Source of the DNA: an uncultured Bradyrhizobium sp.
GTDB taxonomy: Bacteria > Pseudomonadota > Alphaproteobacteria > Rhizobiales > Xanthobacteraceae
Assembly: GCF_947648125.1 (NCBI RefSeq)
Contig: NZ_CANSMR010000004.1
Span: forward strand, 248,001-312,000
Reading direction: 5' to 3'
Length of the DNA stretch: 64,000 nucleotides
A program made the position numbers and the translations under genes. Each line of letters begins with the position of its first letter. The first letter of the stretch is position 1. Shown piece by piece: positions 9,668 through 18,148 of the stretch. Below the pieces are notes generated by a model that saw nothing but the letters and a program-made list of their open reading frames with translations, was not told the DNA's origin and did not search any database.

Positions 9668-9851
9668 TGCTTGCTCCTGCTTGATCTGGGACGCGTTCTC
9701 GCGGGCGTTGACGTCCTGCGCGGACATCGATGGCGCGTGCAACACGTTGACGGTGTTTGTGTGGGTCACCTGCGAAGCCCGGGTTATGGCCGCCGGGATC
9801 GCGACGCCATTAAATTGGACTTCAGAGTAGTCACTTTGGATTGAGGACCAT

Positions 9852-9881
9852 CGGTCCGGGTCCGCGAATGCACCCGGACCG
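9852..9881. terminator. Hairpin after the Gly/His-rich protein gene
   Basis: CGGTCCGGGT and ACCCGGACCG form a perfect 10-bp stem around a 10-base loop, just downstream of the stop of the minus-strand gene at 9896-10357. There is no clear T-run, so a transcription terminator is likely but not certain. Confidence 0.4.
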
Positions 9882-9895
9882 AAGACTAAGTGCGA

Positions 9896-10357
9896 CTAGC
9901 TGCAGCTCAGCGGCAGCGGCTGATCGGGGTGCAGTGCATACCAGTCGTCACAGGTGGGATCGCTGTAATAGTAGCCGTACCCACGCGAGTACCTGCCGTA
10001 GTGATGCATGCCGTGCTCGTGGAAGTTCGCACCGAGGTGATCGCCTCCGACATGTTCGCCACTGACGTGGTCCATGCCGCCGACATGAACGTCTCCGCCG
10101 AGACCGCCGACGTGCATGCCACCGATGGGCGCACCGGCACCCATGCCGCCGAGATGCGTGCCGCCGCCGATGCCGCCGAAGTGTCCGCCGCCGCCAAATC
10201 CGCCCATGTGGCCGCCACCGCCGAAGCCGCCGCCCATGTGGCCTCCGCCGCCACCACCGAAGCCTCCGCCGCCGCCACCTCCGCGTGCGTCAGCCGCGCC
10301 GACGGCGAACGCAGAAACAAGAGCTGCTGCTGCCAGGATCATCATTGCTCGTTTCAT
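9896..10357 (-). CDS. Gly/His/Met-rich exported protein
   Basis: 153 residues. A Sec signal peptide (MKRAMMILAAAALVSAFAVG, cleavage near ADA-R) is followed by irregular repeats of GGGGHMGGxGGG and GxHxGGMG between residues about 26 and 115, then a Tyr-rich tail (YGRYSRGYGYYYSD) and a Cys-containing end (SDPTCDDWYAL, LSCS). AGGAGAATTCTG precedes the ATG. The abundance of His and Met on a Gly backbone would suit metal binding, but this is only inferred from composition. The opposite strand holds a Pro-rich open frame, which is a shadow. Confidence 0.75.
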   Translation of the reverse strand: MKRAMMILAAAALVSAFAVGAADARGGGGGGGFGGGGGGHMGGGFGGGGHMGGFGGGGHFGGIGGGTHLGGMGAGAPIGGMHVGGLGGDVHVGGMDHVSGEHVGGDHLGANFHEHGMHHYGRYSRGYGYYYSDPTCDDWYALHPDQPLPLSCS

Positions 10358-10675
10358 CAGAATTCTCCTCTGTGCCTAGGGTCTCGCCGGTCAATCTTGG
10401 ACGGGAGCGTCACTGCGCGACCCGTCGGACCCTGCGATGATTGGAGAGCTAGGAGCGATCGGCGGCCCTGCCACTAAATTTGCTTTCAAGAATGGCTGGC
10501 GGCGGCGTTATCGCGGCAAGTTGAAACTGCGCAAGCCGGAAGCGTTGATCGCCAGCGCCGATGCCAAATGAAAATGAAGCGGGCTGGAACAATGTCCAGC
10601 CCGCTTCACAATTCGCAACGGCGTTGCGTCGCTTGCGTAACGTATGACAGCAAAGCGATGCGTGTCGGGGACGGA
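10358..10675. other. Gene-free stretch of 318 bases
   Basis: Between two minus-strand exported-protein genes. Apart from the terminator hairpin at 10576-10607 and the presumed promoter of the gene ending at 9896, I see nothing coding; the open frames here lack ribosome sites and protein-like composition. Confidence 0.5.
10576..10607 (-). terminator. Rho-independent terminator of the 10676-10921 gene
   Basis: GAAGCGGGCTGG and CCAGCCCGCTTC form a perfect 12-bp stem with an 8-base loop. On the minus strand the stem is followed by ATTTTCATTTGG, a T-rich tail. It lies about 70 bases past the stop of the minus-strand gene. Confidence 0.7.
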
Positions 10676-10921
10676 TTAGAATGCGCCCGTGCCCGGTTCG
10701 CAGGGAACGTTGTCGCCGGTCCACGGCGCCGTCGCAAAAGCGCCGACGCGCGGCGCCGGAACGCAAGCGCGTTCGCCCGGGTAGACGGGCGCGTTCGTCG
10801 CAGCGGCATTGGTCTCCACCGCAACGCGGCTGGCGACCACGCCGTGCTCGCGAGCCATTGCGGGCGTAGCGAGCGTTGCGACCGCAATCAGTCCGGCCGA
10901 CAGAATTTTGAGATTGGTCAT
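10676..10921 (-). CDS. Small exported protein, function unknown
   Basis: 81 residues: a Sec signal peptide (MTNLKILSAGLIAVATLATP, cleavage after AMA near residue 23) and a 58-residue mature part with two cysteines (RACVPAP, VPCEPG), possibly one disulfide. The ATG at 10921 is preceded by GGAGAAGCTCA, a good ribosome site; a longer frame to 11179 has none. A strong terminator follows. It is divergent from the small exported gene at 11259. I do not recognise a family. Confidence 0.7.
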   Translation of the reverse strand: MTNLKILSAGLIAVATLATPAMAREHGVVASRVAVETNAAATNAPVYPGERACVPAPRVGAFATAPWTGDNVPCEPGTGAF

Positions 10922-11258
10922 TGAGCTTCTCCGTTGAAACAGCGGGCCAGGTCGATCGACAGCCCGCACCTGCAGGTGGGATCGCGACGGATCAGCCAAA
11001 CACACGATGTGTTCACGTGAGTTCAATGCGGCGTGAGCTGCCAACAGACAAGGCGCATCGTGGCCAGGGGCATCTTGCTCGTGGCGCGCACCTTTGCGGC
11101 GCGCGAGGCGACAGGAGTGATCGATCACTTCGCGGTGCGTCCACTGCGGTGCGTGCGAATTCGCAACGTCGGTATCCAAGCGGGCGACATGTGAAGGACG
11201 TCAGGCGGGCCGCGCAGATCTACCGATGTCGCGGCGCGCGCACTCAAAGGAGCAATTT
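10922..11258. other. Intergenic region between two divergent small exported-protein genes
   Basis: 337 bases that must hold two divergent promoters. I could not identify a convincing -35/-10 pair or operator. Open frames here are in the extension of the neighbouring genes and lack ribosome sites. Confidence 0.4.
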
Positions 11259-11489
11259 ATGCCTGTCAAGAGAACCGGAAGATTCCTCGTAGCGCTAGCT
11301 CTGCTGATGACCAGTGTACCACTTGCGTCGCATGCCAGCTGCGTGCCGACGCAAGGTCACGTCCTGCGACTCGGTCACCTCATGCGGTCTCATGTCCGCA
11401 TTCATCAAAGCAGGATTGGCTCGGTGCAGAAGACATCGCCCACGCGGGATCCAAATTATGATCCGTTTGCCGACATGTGGTTGGGCTGA
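11259..11489 (+). CDS. Small exported protein with C-terminal DPFADxWLG motif
   Basis: 76 residues. MPVKRTGRFLVALALLMTSV forms a signal peptide with cleavage near ASHA-S; the mature part is basic and ends in YDPFADMWLG. The start is chosen at 11259 because AAAGGAG lies at 11246-11252. The terminal DPFAD..LG recurs in the otherwise different small exported protein at 41647-41880 (DDPFADLFLG), so the C-terminus looks like a shared recognition or anchoring element. Function unknown. Confidence 0.65.
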   Translation: MPVKRTGRFLVALALLMTSVPLASHASCVPTQGHVLRLGHLMRSHVRIHQSRIGSVQKTSPTRDPNYDPFADMWLG

Positions 11490-11579
11490 CGTGACTTCGG
11501 CGCAGGGCGCTCAACGCTAGACCAAAAAGGGAGGCGACGCTCAAGGACGGAAGGTCAGCGCGTCAGAAGGGTCAAAGGA

Positions 11580-12512
11580 TCAGAGCCCGGCTTCCTCTGA
11601 AGCGACGAGGCCGAGCGCAGTCCAGTCAAGCTTGCCGTGACCGCGCGCGATACCGGTGATCAGGCGGTCACGTACCACCCCGACAGACGGCATCGGCGCG
11701 CCTGCAAGCTCGGCTTCCGTCAACGCGAGGCGTACGTCCTTGAGTGCGAGTGGCAGCGCCAGTCCGGCCTCGTAGCTTTGGGCAATGATCCTGTTGCCAT
11801 AGTTCTTGTGGACGCGGCTGTCGAACATCGTGCCAGTCATGATGTCCACGAATTGCTGTGGATCCAGTCCACGCTTGCGCAGCACGGTCACGACTTCACT
11901 CAGCACCTCGAGCGCCGTTGCGGTCATCATGTTGCCGAGTAGCTTGATCAGGTTGGCCTGCGCCGGATCGGTTCCGATGACGAAGGTCCGGCCCAGCGAG
12001 TCTGTCACCGACCGGCAACGTTCGCAGGATGCCGGACTGCCGGCGAGAATGACGGACAGCTGTCGAGCCTTGGCGGCATCCGGGTTGCCGAACACCGGTG
12101 CGGCAACATAGCCCTGGCTGCGGCGTTCATGCGCATGCAGAAATTCCGTGGACGCCGTGGTGCTGATGGTGCTCATCGACATATGGATCGCGGCAGGCTG
12201 CAAGCCGTCCGCAATTCCGGATGATCCAAAGAAGACGTCTCGCACCGCTGTGTCATCCGGCAACATGGAAATGATGACGTCGCTGTCGAACAGATCGGAC
12301 AGATTCGTGGTCGCTGCCACGGCCAGCGCCTGCAGGTCGCCGACACGTTCCGAACGACGCACATACGCACAGACGTTGTGACCGTCGGCTGCCAGATTGG
12401 CCGCCATGGCCGTGCCCATCAAGCCGAGCCCGACAAATCCGATCTTGCTGGGCTTCAGGCAATCCACAGGGGCATCGCGTTCGGTATTCCCTTCGTCGAC
12501 ATTGTCCAGCAT
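11580..12512 (-). CDS. NAD(P)-dependent beta-hydroxyacid dehydrogenase
   Basis: 310-residue cytoplasmic enzyme of the 3-hydroxyisobutyrate dehydrogenase / tartronate semialdehyde reductase family. The Rossmann motif is IGFVGLGLMGTAMAANLAAD (about residues 23-42), substrate-binding HMSMSTIST follows in the middle and the catalytic lysine is in NLIKLLGNMM. The start MLDNVDEG at 12512 is preceded by AAAGGAAAG; a frame reaching 13112 runs antisense through the response regulator and is rejected. Substrate not predictable. It is divergent from the two-component system at 12922. Confidence 0.9.
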   Translation of the reverse strand: MLDNVDEGNTERDAPVDCLKPSKIGFVGLGLMGTAMAANLAADGHNVCAYVRRSERVGDLQALAVAATTNLSDLFDSDVIISMLPDDTAVRDVFFGSSGIADGLQPAAIHMSMSTISTTASTEFLHAHERRSQGYVAAPVFGNPDAAKARQLSVILAGSPASCERCRSVTDSLGRTFVIGTDPAQANLIKLLGNMMTATALEVLSEVVTVLRKRGLDPQQFVDIMTGTMFDSRVHKNYGNRIIAQSYEAGLALPLALKDVRLALTEAELAGAPMPSVGVVRDRLITGIARGHGKLDWTALGLVASEEAGL

Positions 12513-12921
12513 AGCGGCTTTCCTTTGATCGCTCGCCGGCGAAGCTAGGTGGCTGATGGAAGGAAGTCGTCTAAAATCGAGTTCAGAGTTGGTGAGCGAC
12601 AGTGGGCGCCGGAAGGGAAACGCTCCGGAACAGCGCGACCGGGACCGGGCGACGCCCGGCGGCGGATACGCAAATCTCTCTGAATCGCAATTTAGTGGCT
12701 GCGCCTCCTCGCAGGGGCTATGTCTCCCGAGGGCGCCTCGCCGTGCTTTGCCAAGGCGGCATATCCCCCGGAGCGGACCGCGCTGCGCTCGCGCAAGTGG
12801 GCGGACGGCGCGGTCTGGCTCAATCCAGCAATTTCGGCGGCCCCCTATGACTTTGCGAACCAGCGAGCATATGATTTCCTCCGAACCGGTTGGCCGTTTT
12901 GGAATATCTGAGATTGAGGCG
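12513..12921. other. Divergent intergenic region upstream of the two-component system
   Basis: 409 bases separating the minus-strand dehydrogenase from the plus-strand response regulator. The plus-strand open frame starting at 12556 reads through here but has low-complexity Arg/Pro content typical of non-coding high-GC DNA. No operator was recognised. Confidence 0.4.
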
Positions 12922-13602
12922 ATGACGAAGGTTCTTCTGATCGAGGACGACGGCGGAACGGCCGAGGAGATCGTGGCCGAGCTCAGCGAGCTCGGCTTTG
13001 AGATCGAATGGGCAGCGAACGGGATCGATGGTCTCGACAAGGCGCGCACGACCCATCCTGACGTGCTGGTCGTCGATCGGATGCTTCCCGGCATGGACGG
13101 GCTTGCGGTCATCGAGGCATTGCGAAAGGACCAGGTCGGTACACCGGTGGTGGTGCTGAGCGCGCTCGGCGCAGTCGACGAACGGGTGCGCGGCCTGCGA
13201 AGCGGCGGCGACGACTACCTCACGAAGCCCTTTGCCGTCGTCGAACTGATTGCGAGAATCGAAGCCCTGCTTCGTCGCCCGACTGATAGCCGCGAGACGA
13301 CGTTGCGGGTCGGCCCTCTCGAGCTCGACCTGATCGAGCGGACGGCAAGGCGCGACGAGCGCGACATCGAACTTCTGCCGCGCGAATTTCGTCTCCTTGA
13401 ATACATGATGCGGCGAAGCGGTCAGTTGTTGACGCGGGCGATGCTGCTCGAGGAAGTCTGGAATTACAAGTTCGTGCCGGCAACGACCAATCTCGTCGAC
13501 GTGCATATGGGCCGTCTGCGGCACAAGATTGATGGGCCGGGAGAACCGCAGATGATCCACAACGTCCGGGGATCAGGGTTTATTCTGCGGGCACACCAAT
13601 AG
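12922..13602 (+). CDS. OmpR-family response regulator
   Basis: 226 residues. The receiver domain (1-115) has the acidic pocket EDD at 8-10, phospho-acceptor Asp52 (VVDRMLPGMDG) and Lys102 (LTKPF); the winged-helix DNA-binding domain (130-225) ends with VDVHMGRLRHKIDGPG and VRGSGFIL. I start at MTKVLL (12922), the canonical beginning of receivers, preceded by GAGG; upstream in-frame ATGs add no family sequence. The sensor kinase follows 29 bases downstream. The signal is unknown; the nearest divergent gene is a beta-hydroxyacid dehydrogenase. Confidence 0.93.
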   Translation: MTKVLLIEDDGGTAEEIVAELSELGFEIEWAANGIDGLDKARTTHPDVLVVDRMLPGMDGLAVIEALRKDQVGTPVVVLSALGAVDERVRGLRSGGDDYLTKPFAVVELIARIEALLRRPTDSRETTLRVGPLELDLIERTARRDERDIELLPREFRLLEYMMRRSGQLLTRAMLLEEVWNYKFVPATTNLVDVHMGRLRHKIDGPGEPQMIHNVRGSGFILRAHQ

Positions 13603-13631
13603 GACGTCACCCGCCCCAGTCCGGCGATCGG

Positions 13632-15029
13632 ATGAGGTCCGGAAACCGACCGGCGAGATCGATGCTACAGCTGCAGTTTATACGCTCGAACACGTTTCGC
13701 TGGGCCTCGGCGGTGGCCGGCGTTTTTGCGGTATTCGTGGTCGTGCTGTTCGGTTTCATCTATTTGAAGATCGACAGTTATCTGATTGCCAGAACCGATC
13801 GCATGATCGGCATGCAGCTTGATTTCATTGCGGCTCTTCCGAACGGCCGTCGCACGGATGCGATCTCCGATCACCTTGGACAAGACTCCCGGGGCGTCCA
13901 GTTCGCCGGCTTGTATGATCACGCCGGTGCCCGGCTCGCCGGCAATCTCGCAGGTCTGCCCGAGGGCTTCAGGACCGACGGATCGGTGCAGCCCTTGCGA
14001 GCGGTGCGAGTTGGTCAACCCGCAGGTGGTGATCCGCTGATTCGGGCGGTGGGCAGGCGTCTGGAGGGCGGCGACGTCCTTGTCATCGGACGGAACGTCG
14101 ACGAAACGCATGAGATATCGAGCGTTGTAGGACAGGCGCTTGCGCTGGGCCTTCTGCCGGCCTTCTGCCTTAGTCTGATCGCGGGAGCCTGGCTGAGCCT
14201 GCGCGCTCAGCGACGCGTGGAAGAAGTCAATCAGCGGGTACGCCGGATCATTGCCGGCGACCTGCGAGAGCGTCTGCCGCATAGCAATACCAACGAGCCC
14301 TTCTCGAGGCTGGCCGCGATCGTGAACGGGATGCTCGATGAAATGGAAGCGATGATTAATGCGCTTGCCGGCGTCGGCAATGACATTGCCCATGACCTGC
14401 GAACACCCCTGACGCGTGCCCGGCTGACATTGGAACGCGGCCGGACCCACGCCAACTCGCTTGAGCAGCTCCAGGAGGTTACCGACAAGGCGATCGGAGG
14501 CATCGATCAGTCACTCGCGATCATCACTGCGCTGTTGCGGCTGACGGAGATCGAGAACAGCCGCCGTTCGGCGGGCTTCGGCAACGTCGACCTTCATGAA
14601 ATTCTGCGAGAGGTGTGCGACGTCTACGAGCCGATTGCCGAGGACAAGGGTATCAATCTCGGTGCCGATATCGACCGCAAACTGCAGGTCTGGGGCGATC
14701 GAGATCTGCTGTTTGAAGCAATCGCCAATCTCGTCGATAACGCAATCAAGTTCACGCCGTCCGGCGGCAAGGTGAGCCTCGAGCTGATGCGGGGTGAGAA
14801 GGAAACGATTGTTTGTGTGACCGACACGGGACCGGGAATCAGCGAGCATGAGCGTGAAGCCGTGCTGCGCCGGTTCTACCGCTCCGACAAGATCCGCAAC
14901 ACGGCTGGCGTTGGGCTCGGCCTGAGCCTTGTGGCTGCAATCGTCAAGCTGCACGGCTTTCGGCTGACGATCCACCCCGGCCCCGGGGGCCGCATAGAAC
15001 TCGTCTGCCCTGACAAGCAGGACAGCTAA
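13632..15029 (+). CDS. Sensor histidine kinase
   Basis: 465-residue inner-membrane kinase partnering the preceding regulator. TM1 lies at about residues 24-46, a periplasmic domain at 47-165, TM2 at 168-190 and HAMP at 191-245; the H-box is NDIAHDLRTPL with phospho-acceptor His254; the N-box (NLVDNAIKFTP), G1 (DTGPGIS) and G2 (GVGLGLSLV) complete the ATPase. The architecture matches the QseC/TctE-like OmpR-partner kinases. An internal start at 13662 (MLQLQFIRSN) is equally possible and would remove ten charged residues. The start codon is therefore uncertain, the identity is not. Confidence 0.92.
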   Translation: MRSGNRPARSMLQLQFIRSNTFRWASAVAGVFAVFVVVLFGFIYLKIDSYLIARTDRMIGMQLDFIAALPNGRRTDAISDHLGQDSRGVQFAGLYDHAGARLAGNLAGLPEGFRTDGSVQPLRAVRVGQPAGGDPLIRAVGRRLEGGDVLVIGRNVDETHEISSVVGQALALGLLPAFCLSLIAGAWLSLRAQRRVEEVNQRVRRIIAGDLRERLPHSNTNEPFSRLAAIVNGMLDEMEAMINALAGVGNDIAHDLRTPLTRARLTLERGRTHANSLEQLQEVTDKAIGGIDQSLAIITALLRLTEIENSRRSAGFGNVDLHEILREVCDVYEPIAEDKGINLGADIDRKLQVWGDRDLLFEAIANLVDNAIKFTPSGGKVSLELMRGEKETIVCVTDTGPGISEHEREAVLRRFYRSDKIRNTAGVGLGLSLVAAIVKLHGFRLTIHPGPGGRIELVCPDKQDS

Positions 15030-15103
15030 TTCCCCGACATTCTTGCCTGCGCCAGGAGGTCGGCGTCACCTCGCCGGCGACGTCGACCACCTGGTTCTGG
15101 CAG

Positions 15104-16453
15104 TCAGGAGGCGGGCTTGGTCGGAGCGGGCTTCTCCGCGGAGGAGACGCGCCACACGGCGTTGCCGACGTCATCGGCGATGAGCAGAGCGCCGGAGCGA
15201 TCGACTGCCAGGCCAACCGGTCTGCCGTGTGTGCGATTGTCCGCGTCAAGGAAGCCGGTGACGACATCCTGCGCAGGGCCGGAGGGCTTGCCGTCCTTGA
15301 ACGGCACGAAAACCACCTTGTAGCCATTGAGTGGAGTGCGGTCCCAGCTGCCATGCTCTCCGACGAAAGCGCCGGCCTGGTAGTTCGCAGGCAGATTGTG
15401 GCCAGACGACATGGCCAATCCGAGCGGTGCAACGTGCGAACTGAGCGCGTAATCCGGCACGATCGCCTTCTCGACCAGATCGGGTCGTTGTGGTTGAACG
15501 CGCGGGTCGAGATGGCGGCCATAGTAGCTGTACGGCCAGCCGTAGAAGCCTCCGTCCTGCACCGAGGTGAGATAGTCCGGCACGAGGTCTGGCCCAATCT
15601 CGTCGCGTTCGTTGGCAATTGCCCACAGCTTGCCGGTCGTGGGCTCCCATTGCAGCCCGGTCGGGTTGCGCACGCCGCTGGCGAAAATGCGGTGAGCACC
15701 GGTGGCACGATCGATCTCCCAGATCGCGGCGCGCTCGTATTCGGCCTGCAGGCCGTTTTCTCCGACGTTGCTGTTCGATCCGACGCCGACGTAGAGCTTG
15801 GATCCGTCCGGGCTCGCCAGGAGGCTCTTGGTCCAGTGGTGATCGATCGGCCCGCCCGGAAGATCGGTCAGCTTGGTGCCCTTGTCGGTGATGCTGGTTT
15901 GGCCGTCCTGATACGGATAGCGCATGATCGCATCGGTGTTAGCGACGTAGAGATCGTGACCGACCAGAGCCACGCCGAACGGCGAGTTGAGGTGGTCGAG
16001 GAACACGGTACGCGTGTCAGGGATGCCGTCGCCGTTGGTGTCGCGGAGCAGCGTGATACGGTTGGCATCCTTCGCCTTTGCGCCAGCAAACCACTGTACG
16101 ACACCAGTGATCAGGTCCTTGGGACGGAAGACCGGCGCCTTCGGGCCGTTGCTTTCGATCACCAGCACGTCACCATTCGGCAAAACGTAGAGCGATCGCG
16201 GGTGCTGCAGTCCGGTGGCCAGGGCATGGACCTGCAGTCCTTGCGGCACCTTGGGCGTCTGCGATCCCCAGCCCACGGGTGTTGCGATCCGGATCGGAGG
16301 CACAAGGTACTGATGCAGCGGTGGCAACGCCGGGTTGGCGCCGATCTGCACCCTCGGATCGCCGCCCGTATCGTCGCAGCCCGCAAGTCCCAATCCGGCG
16401 ACCGCGACCATCAAGGCGGCGACGCGCGGCAAGCTCTTCTTGAGTTCGGTCAT
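15104..16453 (-). CDS. Sorbosone/glucose dehydrogenase-like PQQ beta-propeller lipoprotein
   Basis: 449 residues. The lipobox GLGLAGC (Cys near residue 26) predicts a membrane-attached periplasmic lipoprotein. The body is a six-bladed beta-propeller of the L-sorbosone / soluble glucose dehydrogenase family: LATGLQHPRSLYVLPNGDVLVIE, LRDTNGDGIPD, HHWTKSLLASPDGSKLYVGVG and ASGVRNPTGLQWEPTTG. Such proteins commonly bind PQQ, though cofactor use here is inferred. The ATG at 16453 overlaps the stop of the upstream DUF2231 gene (ATGA), so the two are coupled. A frame extending to 16918 lies inside that gene and is rejected. Confidence 0.88.
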   Translation of the reverse strand: MTELKKSLPRVAALMVAVAGLGLAGCDDTGGDPRVQIGANPALPPLHQYLVPPIRIATPVGWGSQTPKVPQGLQVHALATGLQHPRSLYVLPNGDVLVIESNGPKAPVFRPKDLITGVVQWFAGAKAKDANRITLLRDTNGDGIPDTRTVFLDHLNSPFGVALVGHDLYVANTDAIMRYPYQDGQTSITDKGTKLTDLPGGPIDHHWTKSLLASPDGSKLYVGVGSNSNVGENGLQAEYERAAIWEIDRATGAHRIFASGVRNPTGLQWEPTTGKLWAIANERDEIGPDLVPDYLTSVQDGGFYGWPYSYYGRHLDPRVQPQRPDLVEKAIVPDYALSSHVAPLGLAMSSGHNLPANYQAGAFVGEHGSWDRTPLNGYKVVFVPFKDGKPSGPAQDVVTGFLDADNRTHGRPVGLAVDRSGALLIADDVGNAVWRVSSAEKPAPTKPAS

Positions 16454-16899
16454 GCTCTTGCTCCCAAATGGCGGCGATTGGTCAACGTCCAGCGTGGCGA
16501 GACCGTCGACAGCAGAAGGGCCAGGGTCAGGCCTGAAAGAATCAGCCCCGCAGGAACGACCGCGGTGTAGCCGTCGCGGCTGTGAACGAGGACATTGATA
16601 ATGGACAGCACGGCCGCGGACGCATAGGCCAGTGCTCGGATCCACGCCGGTCTCTGGCCACGAAAGAGATCGATCACCGCAACGAGCGCGACGAGCGCGG
16701 CCATGACCAGTCCCCCGGTTATCAGCCAGACGGAAAACCGCTCCCACGTCACCTCGGCGGTTCGCCAGTAAGCCAGGTCGGTGACGAACGCCGCGGCGAA
16801 ATAGGCGACTGGAAACGGCACCAGGATCTGGTGAATCGGTTGTCGGTCGGGCTTTGCCAGCGGCCGGCCGACATCGGCGGCACTTATAAGTTCGCTCAC
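16450..16899 (-). CDS. DUF2231-family membrane protein
   Basis: 149 residues with four predicted transmembrane helices, starting after the IHQILVPFPVAYFAAAFVTD segment that typifies DUF2231 (His followed by a helix), then WLITGGLVMAALVALVAVID, a third helix near AYASAAVLSIINVLV and a fourth near VPAGLILSGLTLALLL. A GTG start at 16899 is chosen because GAAGGAG lies nine bases upstream; the longer ATG frame from 16989 includes that site as coding. It is coupled with the sorbosone-dehydrogenase-like gene. The pair may form a membrane-linked oxidoreductase unit (inference). Confidence 0.8.
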   Translation of the reverse strand: MSELISAADVGRPLAKPDRQPIHQILVPFPVAYFAAAFVTDLAYWRTAEVTWERFSVWLITGGLVMAALVALVAVIDLFRGQRPAWIRALAYASAAVLSIINVLVHSRDGYTAVVPAGLILSGLTLALLLSTVSPRWTLTNRRHLGARA

Positions 16900-17172
16900 G
16901 ATTGTTTGCTCCTTCCATTCAGGTTCGCGTCTTGCGCCCGCGGAAGCGGCTCTATGTCCGCATGCCTGACTAAGGCGCGTCTCCCGCAAGTATCGTCACC
17001 TGGGGCGGATCATCTTTCGAATTCGCACGCAAGCATCGCGGCAAGCGACCTGACATGATCCGGGGACGGCCGAGTGCGGTCGTGCAAACAGGAAACCGCG
17101 AAGCGTGATGGGAAAGAAATTGTCAGAGATCGGGGCATTCTCAGCCCGGGAACGCAGTCCGGAAGGATAGCA

Positions 17173-18000
17173 ATGATTGTCGATCGCTCGCTCAGGCAAC
17201 GGGCCAAACTCATCTGGCGGGGCGGAAACCCCACCTTGTCGTCACGGTTCGTTGCCGAGGAGGAGGCGATCGCGCTCACCTTTGGCGGATCGACCCACGC
17301 CGTGATGATGGCGACGCCCGCCGATCTGAATGATTTCGGCGTCGGCTTTGCCCTGACTGAAGGGATCATCGAAAGCACTGATGAGATCGCGAGCATCGAT
17401 ATCATAGAGAGCAGTCTCGGGGTCGAAGTGCGAATGTGGCTAGACGACGATCGCGCAGAACAGCTCATGGCACGTCGCCGCGCCATGGCCGGCCCGGTCG
17501 GTTGCGGATTGTGCGGGATCGAGAATCTGGAGCAGGCCCGCCTGCCGCCGCCGAGGGTATCGAGCCATGCGACATTTCGTGCGCGCGATCTCCTGCAAGC
17601 CGTAGCGGCGCTCGCACCCCTGCAACAGCTGAATCAGAGGACGCAGGCCGTGCACGCGGCGGCGTTCTGGCGACCGCACGGCGGCATCAGCCTGGTGCGG
17701 GAGGATGTCGGGCGCCACAACGCACTCGACAAGCTCGCCGGCGCGCTTATGCAGCAGGACATCGCGCGAGCCGAGGGAGCCATTCTCCTGACCAGCCGTG
17801 TATCGGTCGAGATGGTGCAGAAGACCGCGCGGATCGGCGCGCCTGTCCTGGTCGCGGTGTCGGCGCCTACCTCGCTCGCGATCGAGACGGCAGATCAGGC
17901 GGGAATATGTCTGATTGCAGTCGCCCGTGCGGATGGCTACGAGATCTTCACCCACCCCGATCGCATCGACTTCTCGGATTCGCGCACCGTCGCGGTCTGA
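17173..18000 (+). CDS. fdhD: Formate dehydrogenase accessory sulfurtransferase FdhD
   Basis: 275 residues. FdhD passes sulfur from a cysteine desulfurase to the molybdenum cofactor of formate dehydrogenases. The essential Cys pair is present as GCGLCG (Cys111, Cys114), along with DFGVGFALTEGII, the VHAAAFW and REDVGRHNALDKLAG segments and TSRVSVEMVQKTA. The start at 17173 follows GGAAGGATAGCA. It sits upstream of cydAB on the same strand, 148 bases away. The likely client in this window is the YdeP-type oxidoreductase at 26486-28801. Confidence 0.93.
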   Translation: MIVDRSLRQRAKLIWRGGNPTLSSRFVAEEEAIALTFGGSTHAVMMATPADLNDFGVGFALTEGIIESTDEIASIDIIESSLGVEVRMWLDDDRAEQLMARRRAMAGPVGCGLCGIENLEQARLPPPRVSSHATFRARDLLQAVAALAPLQQLNQRTQAVHAAAFWRPHGGISLVREDVGRHNALDKLAGALMQQDIARAEGAILLTSRVSVEMVQKTARIGAPVLVAVSAPTSLAIETADQAGICLIAVARADGYEIFTHPDRIDFSDSRTVAV

Positions 18001-18148
18001 ATGCTGCCTCTGTCTCGCGCGGCCGTCCGCCCGATCCAACACGCGTGCAAATCCGCAAGATTCATTCGCTTCGAAAATGGCTCGTTCGAGGGGCACCTAC
18101 GTGCAACCAGGCGGAAACATCCCGCCCGTCAGGTGAAGGAAAGCTCAG

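Noticed and set aside
10116-10379. Pro-rich plus-strand frame
   Set aside because: Exact antisense of the Gly-rich repeats of the exported protein at 9896-10357.
12513-13112. N-terminal extension of the beta-hydroxyacid dehydrogenase frame
   Set aside because: The extra 200 codons are antisense to the response regulator; the Rossmann fold starts shortly after 12512, which has a ribosome site.
18001-18148. FNR/FixK box upstream of cydA
   Set aside because: Expected for a low-oxygen oxidase, but no TTGA-N6-TCAA or close variant is present in the 148-base gap.
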